From Alkalimonas sp. (GTDB taxonomy: Bacteria; Pseudomonadota; Gammaproteobacteria; Enterobacterales; Alteromonadaceae): DNA of 22,931 nucleotides. The notes under the pieces were generated by a model. It made no database searches. It saw nothing but the letters and a program-made list of their open reading frames with translations, and was not told where the DNA came from. Location of the stretch: contig JAIUMG010000008.1 of the NCBI GenBank assembly GCA_022565655.1, positions 1 to 22,931 on the forward strand, given 5' to 3'. Both the position numbers and the translations under genes were made by a program. Of the stretch, positions 7,649 to 15,417 are shown in pieces; the first letter of the stretch is position 1, and every line of letters starts with the position of its first letter.

Positions 7649-8758
7649 TTAAAGCTTGATAAAAATCCGCCGTTGATACAACCAGTACGACAATAGCCAG
7701 AACAGCAGCACATGCAGCAGGGCAAACACCAGTGATGCCAGCTTGGCCGGCAGCAGAGTAGCCAGGCTGTCGAAGCCAAACTGGTACAGGCTGGTGGTTT
7801 GACCGGCAAAGCTAAAGCGGATCAGTTGGCTGGCCGCCACGGCCCAAAGCCAAGACAACATGTAAATAAACAGTGGGTTACTGCCGTACACCACCAGCGG
7901 CTGTAACCAATTTTTTTGTTGCACATCCAGCAGCCAGACCATCCCTGCCAACAATAGCAGGATCAAGCCACTGGAAAAAGCCACATAACTGCCCGTCCAA
8001 AGTGCTTTGTTAATGGGCCAGAGCAGGTGCCACAGTAAACCCAGAATGGTGAAACTCAGCCCAAAGCACAGCAGCCAATAGACACTGGTTAATTTTTGCA
8101 TTGAGCGCAGCTGCTGAGCCACCCAATAGCCAATCAACACCGAGCTGACCGCCGGCAGCGTGCTAAGCAGGCCCTCTGGATCAAAGGCCACACCAAAGCC
8201 CTGATACAGATGCGCAGGCCCTAATAACCACAGATCAAAGCGCTGCACGGCATTGCCGGCCAGGGCATAGGGTTGGCCGCTGGCAAATAACAGCAATAAC
8301 AACCAATAACACCCAACCAGCACCACCGAAGCAAGCCAGAGTTGTCGTGGCCGCAGGTACAACACCAGTACCGCGGCAATGCCATAACAAAGTGCAATCC
8401 GCTGTAACACACCTGGGATCCGAAGCTCCGTAATGCTGCCGGTAAAAGGAAACCAATGCAGCAACAAGCCACAGGCAAATAATAACAGTGTGCGTTTGAT
8501 AATTTTTTGCCAGGCCGCGACAGACGGAGACATACTGGCCATGGAAAATGCCATGGCCGCCCCAACGGCAAACAAAAACATCGGAAAGACGATGTCAGCA
8601 AAGGTAAACCCATGCCACTCAGCATGCAGCAAAGATGGGTAGACATGGCTCCAGGATCCTGGTGTATTCACCAGGATCATCAATGCCAGCGCTAAGCCAC
8701 GTAAAGCATCCAGCGCAATAAAGCGTTCAGTCTTTTGCTGAGACTGCTGAATAGCCAT
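7649..8758 (-). CDS. nagX: NagX: polytopic membrane protein, acyltransferase-like (HGSNAT/DUF5009 family)
   Basis: A 369-aa inner-membrane protein with about ten hydrophobic helices. The N-terminal signature RFIALDALRGLALALMILVN, followed by HAEWHGFTFADIVFPMFLFAVG, is that of the YeiB/HGSNAT-like family (related to lysosomal heparan-glucosaminide acetyltransferase). In Shewanella-type chitin/GlcNAc loci this gene is called nagX and has been taken as a helper of amino-sugar transport or transacetylation; its biochemical role is not settled. It starts 5 bp after the nagP stop and is the last gene of the nagK-nagA-nagP-nagX operon, consistent with shared control by NagR. Confidence 0.9.
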   Translation of the reverse strand: MAIQQSQQKTERFIALDALRGLALALMILVNTPGSWSHVYPSLLHAEWHGFTFADIVFPMFLFAVGAAMAFSMASMSPSVAAWQKIIKRTLLLFACGLLLHWFPFTGSITELRIPGVLQRIALCYGIAAVLVLYLRPRQLWLASVVLVGCYWLLLLLFASGQPYALAGNAVQRFDLWLLGPAHLYQGFGVAFDPEGLLSTLPAVSSVLIGYWVAQQLRSMQKLTSVYWLLCFGLSFTILGLLWHLLWPINKALWTGSYVAFSSGLILLLLAGMVWLLDVQQKNWLQPLVVYGSNPLFIYMLSWLWAVAASQLIRFSFAGQTTSLYQFGFDSLATLLPAKLASLVFALLHVLLFWLLSYWLYQRRIFIKL

Positions 8759-8763
8759 TAAAC

Positions 8764-10074
8764 TTATTTCCAGCTACGGATCTTATGCCCTTTGATGGCA
8801 TAAAACAGGATAAAGGCGTAGCAAGGCAACATCACAATATAAGCCCCCTGCTGTCCAAGCCCTGTGCCACTGAAGATACCCCAAAACAAGGGGCCAAAAG
8901 CGCCACCGGCAATCCCCATAATCAACAAGGCCGAACCAATGCTGGTCAGGTGCCCAAGGCCAGATAGCGCCAAAGGCCAGACCGCAGGCCAAACAATAGC
9001 GTTGGCAAGACCGAGCAATGCAATAAACATCAGCGTATCCGGCAAGGCCACACCACCAAAGGGTACCAGTACTGCATTGGCAATGGCATAGGACTCATTA
9101 TTACCAAACACCACCGCCAGGGTGAGTACCACGCCCAACACCGCCGAAATAGAGAGTGCTGTTTGCTGCGACAAGAGCCGGGGGATCAAGGCTATTCCCA
9201 GGCAATAGCCCACCACCATGCATACCATGGTGTAAGAGGTCATCACACTGTAGCGCTCGACGCCGAGCGATAAGGCGTACATGCCAATGGTATCACCGGC
9301 GATCACCTCGACCGCGACGTAGACAAATAACGCAATCACACCAAACACCAAAGATGGAATAGCCAGCGCAGCTTTTAAAGGGCTTTTCCCTTCATTAATC
9401 GCATCTTGCGCTAATTCTTCGCTGATTAATTCAGGCAAAGGCGAAAAACGCACGGCTACCGCCAATAAACCAAGAAAGATCGCCAGCCCAAGATAAGGAA
9501 GCACCATCCGATCGGCCATGGTATCAATTTGTGGCTGGGTGAGCTCGGCACCAGCCGGGGCCGTAAAGCTGCCAAGCACCAAAGCGGTAAAGACCAAAGG
9601 AGCAATGACACCAGCGCCTTTATTTAAAATTCCCATGATGCTGACCCGTACCGCAGCAGTTTCTTCCGGCCCAAGCCGCACCACATAAGGGTTCACCGCC
9701 GTTTGCAGTAACGTCTGGCCAGCGCCGATCACCAACTGGGCCAGTAAAAACACGGCAAATATCTGAGTTTTCGCAGCTGGAATATACAATAAGCCAGCCA
9801 GCATCATGATACCAATACCAAGCGCCATGCCATTTTTATAACCAACCTTGCGGATTACCCAAGCCGATGGTAATGCGGTGAAGGTAACGGCAATATAAAA
9901 TGAAAATAAAATGAGGGATGCCTGCAACGGTGTCAGTGACAACATCTGCGTTAAGTACGGCATTAAAGAGCCATTGAGCCAGGTAGCAAAACCCAGCACA
10001 AAAAATAAGATGGCGACGATCACCATCGGCATCACATTACTGCGTGGTCTGTCCTGAGCTGCTGCAGTTTCCAT
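8764..10074 (-). CDS. nagP: N-acetylglucosamine permease, MFS (FucP-like) family
   Basis: An inner-membrane sugar:H+ symporter of 436 aa with about 12 transmembrane helices, of the FucP/GluP sugar MFS group. The first helix region FFVLGFATWLNGSLMPYL and the loop AWVIRKVGYKNGMALG (MFS motif A-like) fit NagP, which carries GlcNAc into the cytoplasm in species without a PTS. Specificity for GlcNAc is inferred from the neighbours nagK, nagA and nagX. Use of a free-sugar permease agrees with the presence of a kinase gene. The ATG at 10072-10074 has AAGGGG about 9 nt upstream. It is separated from nagA by 120 bp containing several hairpins, the largest gap in the operon. Confidence 0.92.
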   Translation of the reverse strand: METAAAQDRPRSNVMPMVIVAILFFVLGFATWLNGSLMPYLTQMLSLTPLQASLILFSFYIAVTFTALPSAWVIRKVGYKNGMALGIGIMMLAGLLYIPAAKTQIFAVFLLAQLVIGAGQTLLQTAVNPYVVRLGPEETAAVRVSIMGILNKGAGVIAPLVFTALVLGSFTAPAGAELTQPQIDTMADRMVLPYLGLAIFLGLLAVAVRFSPLPELISEELAQDAINEGKSPLKAALAIPSLVFGVIALFVYVAVEVIAGDTIGMYALSLGVERYSVMTSYTMVCMVVGYCLGIALIPRLLSQQTALSISAVLGVVLTLAVVFGNNESYAIANAVLVPFGGVALPDTLMFIALLGLANAIVWPAVWPLALSGLGHLTSIGSALLIMGIAGGAFGPLFWGIFSGTGLGQQGAYIVMLPCYAFILFYAIKGHKIRSWK

Positions 10075-10100
10075 AGATACTACCCCTTGTTGATATCAAG

Positions 10101-10187
10101 TCCGGTTTCTAACCGGATCTAGCTGTTTTCCATTCTGAAACCCTGTTTCTGAATGGGCACTTGCCCAGGCCGCCGGCAGCAGCCTGG
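10101..10187. other. Cluster of three inverted repeats in the nagA-nagP spacer
   Basis: Three hairpins follow one another between the nagA stop and the nagP start. (1) TCCGGTT/AACCGGA, 10101-10107 and 10111-10117, loop TCT. (2) CCATTC-T-GAAAC / GTTTC-T-GAATGG, 10130-10141 and 10145-10156, an 11-bp stem interrupted by one T-T mismatch, loop CCT. (3) CCAGGC/GCCTGG, 10165-10170 and 10182-10187, loop 11 nt. None is followed by a T-run on the minus strand, so they look more like mRNA-stabilising or processing structures than terminators. They could set different levels of nagKA and nagPX. Confidence 0.55.
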
Positions 10188-10194
10188 CTGTTCT

Positions 10195-11325
10195 TTAATG
10201 GCCCTGCCAAAGCGGCTGGCCTTGCCACCAACTTTGCTGGCACTGCAATGCATCCGTCAGCAATACCATATCAGCCAGATAACCCGGCTGTAATTTACCT
10301 CGCACATCAGCACAGCCGATGGCCTCGGCTGGATACAAAGCCGCCATCCGCAGGGCTTCGCCAAGTTCAACGCCAAGTATCTGTACGGCATACTGAACCG
10401 CTGCAGCCATGTCCAGCACCGAGCCAGCCAGTGAGCCAGCTTCGTTGGTCAGTTTATTGCCCTGACGTGTCACCTTGCCGTCAAAAAAGGCAAATTCTGT
10501 ATCGGTAGTGCCGACTGGCGACATGGCATCAGTCACCAGTACCAGCTTACCTTTCGGCTTGGCTGCCAGCGCTACTTTGGCAGCGATAGGATCCATATGG
10601 TGGCCATCCAGAATAATACCGCACCAGCTGTTGGGATCGGCCAGGGCAACGCCCACCATGCCAGGTTCACGCGACGTCAGTGGAGACATGGCATTGTATA
10701 AATGGGTAAAGCCGGTAGCTCCGGCCTTAAGTGCGGCCTGCACCGTGGCAGCATCCGCATTGGAGTGCCCTAAGAACACAATCACGCCAGCTTGAACCAG
10801 TTGGCTGATTTGTTCTGCAGCTATGGTTTCCGGCGCCACGGTTACCATGCAAATGCCCAGATCGCTGCGTTGATACAACGCCATCTCTTGTGCTGAAAGC
10901 GGCCGGATATGGCTGGCCGGATGCACACCTTTTTTCGGCACCGACAAATGCGGACCTTCAAAATGAATACCAATAATGCCGGGTTGCCCGGCGGCGATGG
11001 CCGCGGCTACAGTATCGGCTGCCTGCTGCATGGTAGCCACACTATCGGTAATCACCGTAGGCAACATGGCCGTGCTGCCAAAGCGGGCATGCGCTTGCAT
11101 CATGGTGGTTAACGTCTGTTGGTTAGTAGCGGTATTAAACAAAGCTCCACCGCCGCCATTCACCTGAATATCAATGAAACCCGGTACCAGGGTGCCTGCA
11201 GTGACCTGGCTGGCATCGCATGGTACGACATCGGTGATCTGTCCATCCTGCCAGCGTATCGCAACATTCTGCTGCCAGCGCTCACCATCAAATAAACGGG
11301 CAACTTTAAGCTCAGAATGCATCAT
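10195..11325 (-). CDS. nagA: N-acetylglucosamine-6-phosphate deacetylase
   Basis: Hydrolyses GlcNAc-6-P to GlcN-6-P and acetate in the cytoplasm, the step between NagK and NagB. The 376-aa protein (E. coli 382) is a metal-dependent amidohydrolase: GFIDIQVNGGGG near the N-terminus, metal-binding Glu in GIHFEGPHLSVPKKGVHP, His in VIVFLGHSNAD and in GFTHLYNAM, substrate-binding DGHHMDP, and the catalytic Asp in LVTDAMSPVGT. I place the start at the first of two adjacent ATGs (11323-11325), overlapping the nagK stop by 14 bp; AGGA in the nagK 3' end is 11 nt away, so translation is probably coupled. An upstream in-frame start at 11364 would run deep into nagK and is not needed. Confidence 0.96.
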   Translation of the reverse strand: MMHSELKVARLFDGERWQQNVAIRWQDGQITDVVPCDASQVTAGTLVPGFIDIQVNGGGGALFNTATNQQTLTTMMQAHARFGSTAMLPTVITDSVATMQQAADTVAAAIAAGQPGIIGIHFEGPHLSVPKKGVHPASHIRPLSAQEMALYQRSDLGICMVTVAPETIAAEQISQLVQAGVIVFLGHSNADAATVQAALKAGATGFTHLYNAMSPLTSREPGMVGVALADPNSWCGIILDGHHMDPIAAKVALAAKPKGKLVLVTDAMSPVGTTDTEFAFFDGKVTRQGNKLTNEAGSLAGSVLDMAAAVQYAVQILGVELGEALRMAALYPAEAIGCADVRGKLQPGYLADMVLLTDALQCQQSWWQGQPLWQGH

Positions 11326-12226
11326 AAATTTGTCTGTCCTGCTGTTCGTGAAGTTGCTGAGCATACCACACTGCGCCCCATTCGGGAGCCGCCTTGGCTG
11401 TGGTTAACAACGACTGAATATCGCTATCCAGGTAGGGTTCTACTTTGTAAGCCAAGCCGCCAATAAGCGCAACACTGGCAGGCTTAACGTCCAATAGCCG
11501 CCTGGCAATTCGATGAATATGAGCCGCCCCCTTACGAACAATCGCCTGTGCGGTGGTATCGTTTTGCTCTGCCGCTTCAAACACCAGCGGAGCATATCGT
11601 GCGTAAACCGTTGGCGAGCTGTGCATAAAGTGCTGAATTAAATCGAGCTGATTATGACACTGGCTGGCTTTAAACAGCGCATTGGTCAGTAGCGTTGGCT
11701 CTGCCAAACCATCCAGGCTCAGTAGAACATGATGCACCATTTGCAGCCCATACCAGGCACCACTGCCATTGTCCCCATAGGGAAAACCATGCCCGCCAAC
11801 TTCAACCACCAAATCATTTACCTGAGCCAGGCCACAGGAACCGGTGCCAATAATAATCACGCCGCCATCCTGCCCCTGATGGGCTCCAAGGCAAGCAATA
11901 TGCAAATCGCTGGTCAGATGAAAAGAAGCAAAAGGGTGTTGCCACTCGCGGAACAGTGCATAGTATTGCGGTACATTCACACCTGCTAAGCCAGCACCAA
12001 CGGTTAACTCGGCCATGGCCTTTTCCGGCAAACCAGCACAGAGCAGCGCTTGCTTGGTCGCATCAATAATCGAAGCGGTCGCAATATCCATGCCTCGCAC
12101 AGGGTTACCAGGCCCGGCAATTCCCTCACCCAGTACTTTCATATCCTCAGATACCAAAAGTGCCCGGCATTTGCTGCCCCCGCCATCAACTCCCAAGTAG
12201 TAGCGCTGTGCTCCAGCTGTTCTCAT
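11312..12226 (-). CDS. nagK: N-acetylglucosamine kinase (BadF/BadG/BcrA/BcrD ATPase family)
   Basis: Phosphorylates imported GlcNAc (or GlcN) at O6 with ATP. The 304-aa protein has the ASKHA-fold motifs of the BadF-type family: phosphate-1 loop YYLGVDGGGSKCRA at the N-terminus, phosphate-2 IIIGTGSCGLA near residue 124, GGHGFPYGDNGSGAWYG in the central sugar-binding part, and the adenosine motif VALIGGLA near the C-terminus. This matches the NagK of Shewanella-type GlcNAc loci rather than the ROK-family NagK of E. coli. ATG 12224-12226 with GAGG about 7-8 nt upstream. It is the first gene of the operon; the NagR-type operator lies about 60 bp upstream of the start. Confidence 0.94.
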   Translation of the reverse strand: MRTAGAQRYYLGVDGGGSKCRALLVSEDMKVLGEGIAGPGNPVRGMDIATASIIDATKQALLCAGLPEKAMAELTVGAGLAGVNVPQYYALFREWQHPFASFHLTSDLHIACLGAHQGQDGGVIIIGTGSCGLAQVNDLVVEVGGHGFPYGDNGSGAWYGLQMVHHVLLSLDGLAEPTLLTNALFKASQCHNQLDLIQHFMHSSPTVYARYAPLVFEAAEQNDTTAQAIVRKGAAHIHRIARRLLDVKPASVALIGGLAYKVEPYLDSDIQSLLTTAKAAPEWGAVWYAQQLHEQQDRQIYDAF

Positions 12227-12285
12227 TCGCTTACCTCAATGCAACCCGTTTGATTGTGGCTGTACTATTTTTGAACTTTAATTCA

Positions 12286-12303
12286 ATTGACAGCGTTGTC
12301 ATT
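12286..12303. promoter_or_regulatory. NagR-type operator between nagK and hex
   Basis: ATTGACAGCGTTGTCATT matches the Alteromonadales NagR consensus AATGACARCGYTGTCATT, as I recall it, at 17 of 18 positions; the core TGACA-N4-TGTCA is perfect. It is placed to control both divergent units. LacI-family NagR represses GlcNAc genes and is released by GlcNAc-6-P or a related metabolite. nagR itself is not in the window, so the regulator is inferred. Confidence 0.8.
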
Positions 12304-12323
12304 TTTAATAAACAGCATATAAT
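12296..12323 (+). promoter_or_regulatory. Promoter of hex with its -35 inside the NagR operator
   Basis: -35 TTGTCA (12296-12301), 16-bp spacer, -10 TATAAT (12318-12323, perfect consensus). The -35 is the right half of the operator, so a bound repressor would block RNA polymerase directly. It leaves a leader of about 85 nt before hex. Confidence 0.65.
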
Positions 12324-12334
12324 AAATCTGACAA
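12305..12334 (-). promoter_or_regulatory. Candidate promoter of the nagK operon
   Basis: On the minus strand, TTGTCA (12329-12334), 18-bp spacer, TATTAA (12305-12310). A start about 7 nt downstream would fall inside the operator at 12286-12303, the same geometry as the strong promoter at 15295-15323. Sequence match is moderate, so this is tentative. Confidence 0.4.
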
Positions 12335-12415
12335 ATGACAATACCCTTGATGAATATTTGAGCTTATTTTTTTCAGCAGTATGGTTTAAGCTTATGAAAA
12401 TTAGGAGATAACCCG

Positions 12416-14992
12416 ATGATAAAAAATCTACTGCCACTTTGGCTATGCAGCATTACCTTGTGTATAAGCTGGTACAGCCATGCCAATTCCTTGCCTTCAC
12501 AGCAGCAGCTCGACGATTTTACGGCGCATACGCAGTGGTTTTTTGCGGTTGAATCCAACTTATTGCCCGAAGCGGCCCGCTTTCGTGGCCGGATCGAGCT
12601 TCAGAACCAATCGTCGTATGACTTGCCAGCCGGAGCGGCGGATTGGGCCTGGTATTTTCACTCGGTACGAAAAATTGGCTCGGTAGAGCAACACGGCCTG
12701 CAACTTGCGCATATTCAGGGTGATCTGCATCGTATCCAACCAACGGCAGACTTTGCCGGGCTGGCTCGAGGCGAACAACTGCAGCTGACTTTTGTCTCTG
12801 CCCCCTGGATCATTAGTTATTCAGACTGGATGCCAAGAGCCTTTATGGTTGCCGGTGAGTTAACCCCTGCGGTTTTTGCCAATACCGACAGCGAAGACTT
12901 CAGCCAATTTGTCCGGCCCATGACCGAGCCCGAGCAACGACTTCGTCATATTGGCAACGGCGATGGTTTTGCCACCATGACCAACGAACAGCGCTACCTG
13001 AATCATCAACAATCACACAGTCTGTTAAACGAAGCTGCTTTGCAGCAACGCATTATTCCCCAGCCGGTGCAGTTGCAGCATCGTCGCGGTTACAGCGAAC
13101 TAAGTGCAGACTGGCAGTTGCAGTTTGCTGGTGCGCTGAGCGCGGAAGGGCACTATCTGGCCGAGCAGCTGGCACACTACTTTAACCAACCGCTGGCCGC
13201 GATCAATAGCAGCAGCGATCACCCCAGCATCCACCTGCAGCTGGATCCAAACCATGCTCAGCTAAAAGCTGAAGGGTATGAGCTACGAGTGCAGCGTAAC
13301 CGCATTGATATCACCGGTTTTGATCAGGCTGGCGTTTTTTATGGCATTCAGAGCTTGCTGGCCTTGCTGCCCCCAACGGCAGGTGATCAGGCACGCTTAC
13401 CACAACTGAACATACTGGACTACCCACGCTACTCCTGGCGTGGCATGCATTACGACATGGCGCGCAACTTCCATGGCTTCGACGTTACCATGCGACTGAT
13501 TGAGCAGATGGGCCGTTATAAGCTGAATAAATTGCATTTGCACCTGACTGAAGATGAAGGCTGGCGGCTGGAAATTCCCGGCTTACCAGAATTAACCGAG
13601 ATTGGCGCCAACCGCTGCTTTGATTTAACGGAGCAGCAATGCCTGCTCACCCAGCTTGGAACCGGGCCGCATGCTGAAGGCAGTGGCAATGGGTATTATA
13701 GCCGGCAGCAGTTTATTCAACTGTTGGAGCACGCCAAAGCTCACCATATCGAAGTGATCCCGGAAATTGATATGCCCGGCCATGCCCGTGCCGCCATTAA
13801 GGCTATGGAAGCGCGCTATCAACGATTGCAAGCAGCTGGCCTGCCGGAACAAGCCCGCCAGTATTTACTGTCAGAAGCAGACGATCACTCCGAGTACCTG
13901 ACCGTTCAAAATTACAACGACAACTCCATCAATGTCTGTCTGGATTCAACTTATGCCTTTATCGATAAAGTGCTGTATGAACTGCAGCAAATGTATCGTG
14001 AGGCCGGCTTGCAATTACGGGTATTTCACATGGGCGGTGATGAAGTCGGTGTCGGCTCCTGGGAGCAAGCCCCGGCTTGTCAGCAGCTATTTGCCGAACC
14101 ACTAAACGGCATTGCTGGTGTAGCCGACTTAAAGCCTTACTTTATTAATCGGGTTGCCCAGCTAACAAACCAGCGAGGCCTGGCGATGGCCGCCTGGGAA
14201 GATGGCTTAATGGCCGACAATGTGAACCCATTCCGGCGTGATCAATTCGACAATACCGACGTCATTGTTAATGCCTGGGATAACATCTGGGAGTGGGGCT
14301 ATGGCGATCGGGCCTACCGCTTTGCCAACGAAGGCTACCAGGTCGTGCAATCGGCAGGGACCAATCTGTATTTTGATCATCCGCAAGAAGCTCACCCTGA
14401 AGAGCGTGGCTATTACTGGGCCGCTCGCTATACCGATACCGAAAAAGTATTCCATTACCGCCCAGACCATTTGTACAGCAATGCAGAGTTCACCCGTGAC
14501 GGTACCCCAATCACGGATCTGGAAGCTCTACTCGGCCGTGCCTTGCCAGCGCTGGAAAAGCCCGAGAACATGCTAGGCATTCAAGGGCAGGTCTGGGGCG
14601 AAACCATACGCACGGCAGCACAACTTGAAACCATGATTTACCCCCGACTACTGGCTCTGGCCGAGCGAGCCTGGCACAAAGCCGATTGGGAGCCACACAA
14701 AAGCTCTGCAGCGGCCCAGCAAGCCTGGGGGCAATTCGCCCAGCGACTGGCTCAAGTAGAGTTCACGCGACTGCAGCAAGCAGGTAGTACCCATTATGTA
14801 CCGGTGCCCGGTGCTATTCGTGAAGGCACCAGCATCAAAGCCAGTACAGCCTGGCCTGGCTTGCAGTTGGAGTACAGCCTGGATCAAGGCCAAAGCTGGC
14901 AGCGCTACCAAGAGCCACTGCAGCAAGAAGCCGAAGTCTGGATCCGTGCCTCCACCTACTCAGGCATTCACAGCCGTACCATTAAACTTTAG
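12416..14992 (+). CDS. hex: Secreted chitobiase / beta-N-acetylhexosaminidase (GH20)
   Basis: Releases GlcNAc from the non-reducing end of chitobiose and short chitin oligomers, outside the cytoplasm. The 858-aa protein has a signal peptide (about residues 1-23, cut near SHA|NS), an N-terminal carbohydrate-binding CHB_HEX domain (about 30-185), a GH20b domain (about 215-335), the GH20 barrel (about 340-770; entry YDMARNFHGFDVTMRLIEQM) and a C-terminal Ig-like CHB_HEX_C domain (about 790-858). The catalytic pair is Asp542-Glu543 in HMGGDE, almost the same position as Asp539-Glu540 of Serratia chitobiase. AGGAGA is 7 nt upstream of the ATG. Divergent from nagK with a shared NagR-type operator, it supplies the GlcNAc used by that operon. 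No lipobox was seen, so a periplasmic soluble enzyme is likelier than a lipoprotein. Confidence 0.96.
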   Translation: MIKNLLPLWLCSITLCISWYSHANSLPSQQQLDDFTAHTQWFFAVESNLLPEAARFRGRIELQNQSSYDLPAGAADWAWYFHSVRKIGSVEQHGLQLAHIQGDLHRIQPTADFAGLARGEQLQLTFVSAPWIISYSDWMPRAFMVAGELTPAVFANTDSEDFSQFVRPMTEPEQRLRHIGNGDGFATMTNEQRYLNHQQSHSLLNEAALQQRIIPQPVQLQHRRGYSELSADWQLQFAGALSAEGHYLAEQLAHYFNQPLAAINSSSDHPSIHLQLDPNHAQLKAEGYELRVQRNRIDITGFDQAGVFYGIQSLLALLPPTAGDQARLPQLNILDYPRYSWRGMHYDMARNFHGFDVTMRLIEQMGRYKLNKLHLHLTEDEGWRLEIPGLPELTEIGANRCFDLTEQQCLLTQLGTGPHAEGSGNGYYSRQQFIQLLEHAKAHHIEVIPEIDMPGHARAAIKAMEARYQRLQAAGLPEQARQYLLSEADDHSEYLTVQNYNDNSINVCLDSTYAFIDKVLYELQQMYREAGLQLRVFHMGGDEVGVGSWEQAPACQQLFAEPLNGIAGVADLKPYFINRVAQLTNQRGLAMAAWEDGLMADNVNPFRRDQFDNTDVIVNAWDNIWEWGYGDRAYRFANEGYQVVQSAGTNLYFDHPQEAHPEERGYYWAARYTDTEKVFHYRPDHLYSNAEFTRDGTPITDLEALLGRALPALEKPENMLGIQGQVWGETIRTAAQLETMIYPRLLALAERAWHKADWEPHKSSAAAQQAWGQFAQRLAQVEFTRLQQAGSTHYVPVPGAIREGTSIKASTAWPGLQLEYSLDQGQSWQRYQEPLQQEAEVWIRASTYSGIHSRTIKL

Positions 14993-15033
14993 TTCAGCCG
15001 CTGCGACTGCTCGGTAGCAACGATTAACCAGCC

Positions 15034-15060
15034 AGCCCCGCTTGTTTGCGGGGCTTTTAT
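15034..15060 (+). terminator. Intrinsic terminator of hex
   Basis: AGCCCCGC (15034-15041), loop TTGTTT, GCGGGGCT (15048-15055), then TTTTAT. An 8-bp GC-rich stem 41 bp after the hex stop. Confidence 0.9.
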
Positions 15061-15066
15061 TTACTT

Positions 15067-15098
15067 AAAAAAAAGCCAGCAAAGCAAGCTTTGCTGGC
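15067..15098 (-). terminator. Strong intrinsic terminator on the minus strand, not assignable to sapC
   Basis: Perfect 10-bp stem GCCAGCAAAG (15075-15084) / CTTTGCTGGC (15089-15098), loop 4 nt, followed on the minus strand by eight T's (15074-15067). It faces transcription coming from the right. sapC already has its own terminator at 15373-15396, about 275 bp before this one, so a further transcript must end here. Confidence 0.85.
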
Positions 15099-15288
15099 AA
15101 AGTACCCTTGGATAAAGGATTGGCAAATAAACTCAACGTCCATGTTTGCCGTTGGTAATTAGCACCAACTACCAATACTAACTACCGGGATTCACTGGTT
15201 TGATCCGACAACATCAAACCTCCCAGGGAGTGGATGCGGTGAAACATCCCAGCATCGTGATTACGCCACAACCGCAATGACAACGCTG
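15067..15288 (-). ncRNA. Predicted NagR-controlled small RNA (about 220 nt)
   Basis: No conserved protein is visible, but the stretch has all parts of a small transcription unit on the minus strand. A sigma70-like promoter (15295-15323) predicts a start near 15288, a perfect NagR-type operator (15276-15293) covers that start, and a strong intrinsic terminator ends it at about 15067. Predicted structure: GGATG/CATCC hairpin (15245-15249 with 15232-15236), an 8-bp hairpin GGTTTGAT/ATCAAACC (15213-15220 with 15197-15204), GTTGGT/ACCAAC (15164-15169 with 15151-15156), and the terminator stem. A roughly 11-nt single-stranded C/G-rich linker between the first two hairpins could be a pairing seed. 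Alternatively it encodes micro-peptides: two tiny ORFs (15214-15255 and 15182-15214, minus strand) overlap by 1 nt, the second with a GGGAGG site. The RNA is inferred; the signals are seen. Confidence 0.6.
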
Positions 15289-15293
15289 TCATT
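15276..15293. promoter_or_regulatory. Consensus NagR-type operator in the hex/sapC intergenic region
   Basis: AATGACAACGCTGTCATT fits AATGACARCGYTGTCATT at all 18 positions and is a near-perfect palindrome, the best of the four sites in the window. It lies 284 bp after hex and 125 bp beyond the 3' end of sapC, so it does not precede any protein gene. It begins 1 nt after the -10 of the minus-strand promoter at 15295-15323. Confidence 0.85.
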
Positions 15294-15294
15294 A

Positions 15295-15323
15295 ACTATA
15301 TGACGTTTTTTTGTTCAGTTCAA
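15295..15323 (-). promoter_or_regulatory. Sigma70-like promoter of the predicted small RNA
   Basis: On the minus strand, -35 TTGAAC (15318-15323), a 17-bp spacer, -10 TATAGT (15295-15300). Five of six -10 bases and four of six -35 bases match consensus with ideal spacing. The predicted +1 falls within the operator at 15276-15293, a classic repressor placement. Confidence 0.7.
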
Positions 15324-15372
15324 GTAATAATAACCCTATCAGTAAAAAAAAATTATTACCTGCTTTAAGCAG

Positions 15373-15396
15373 AAAAAAGGGCTCCATTGAGCCCTT
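15373..15396 (-). terminator. Intrinsic terminator of sapC
   Basis: Minus-strand stem AAGGGCTC / GAGCCCTT (15389-15396 with 15377-15384), loop 4 nt, followed by TTTTTT (15378-15373). It starts 21 bp after the sapC stop. Confidence 0.88.
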
Positions 15397-15417
15397 GGTC
15401 GATACCGATAAAAACCG

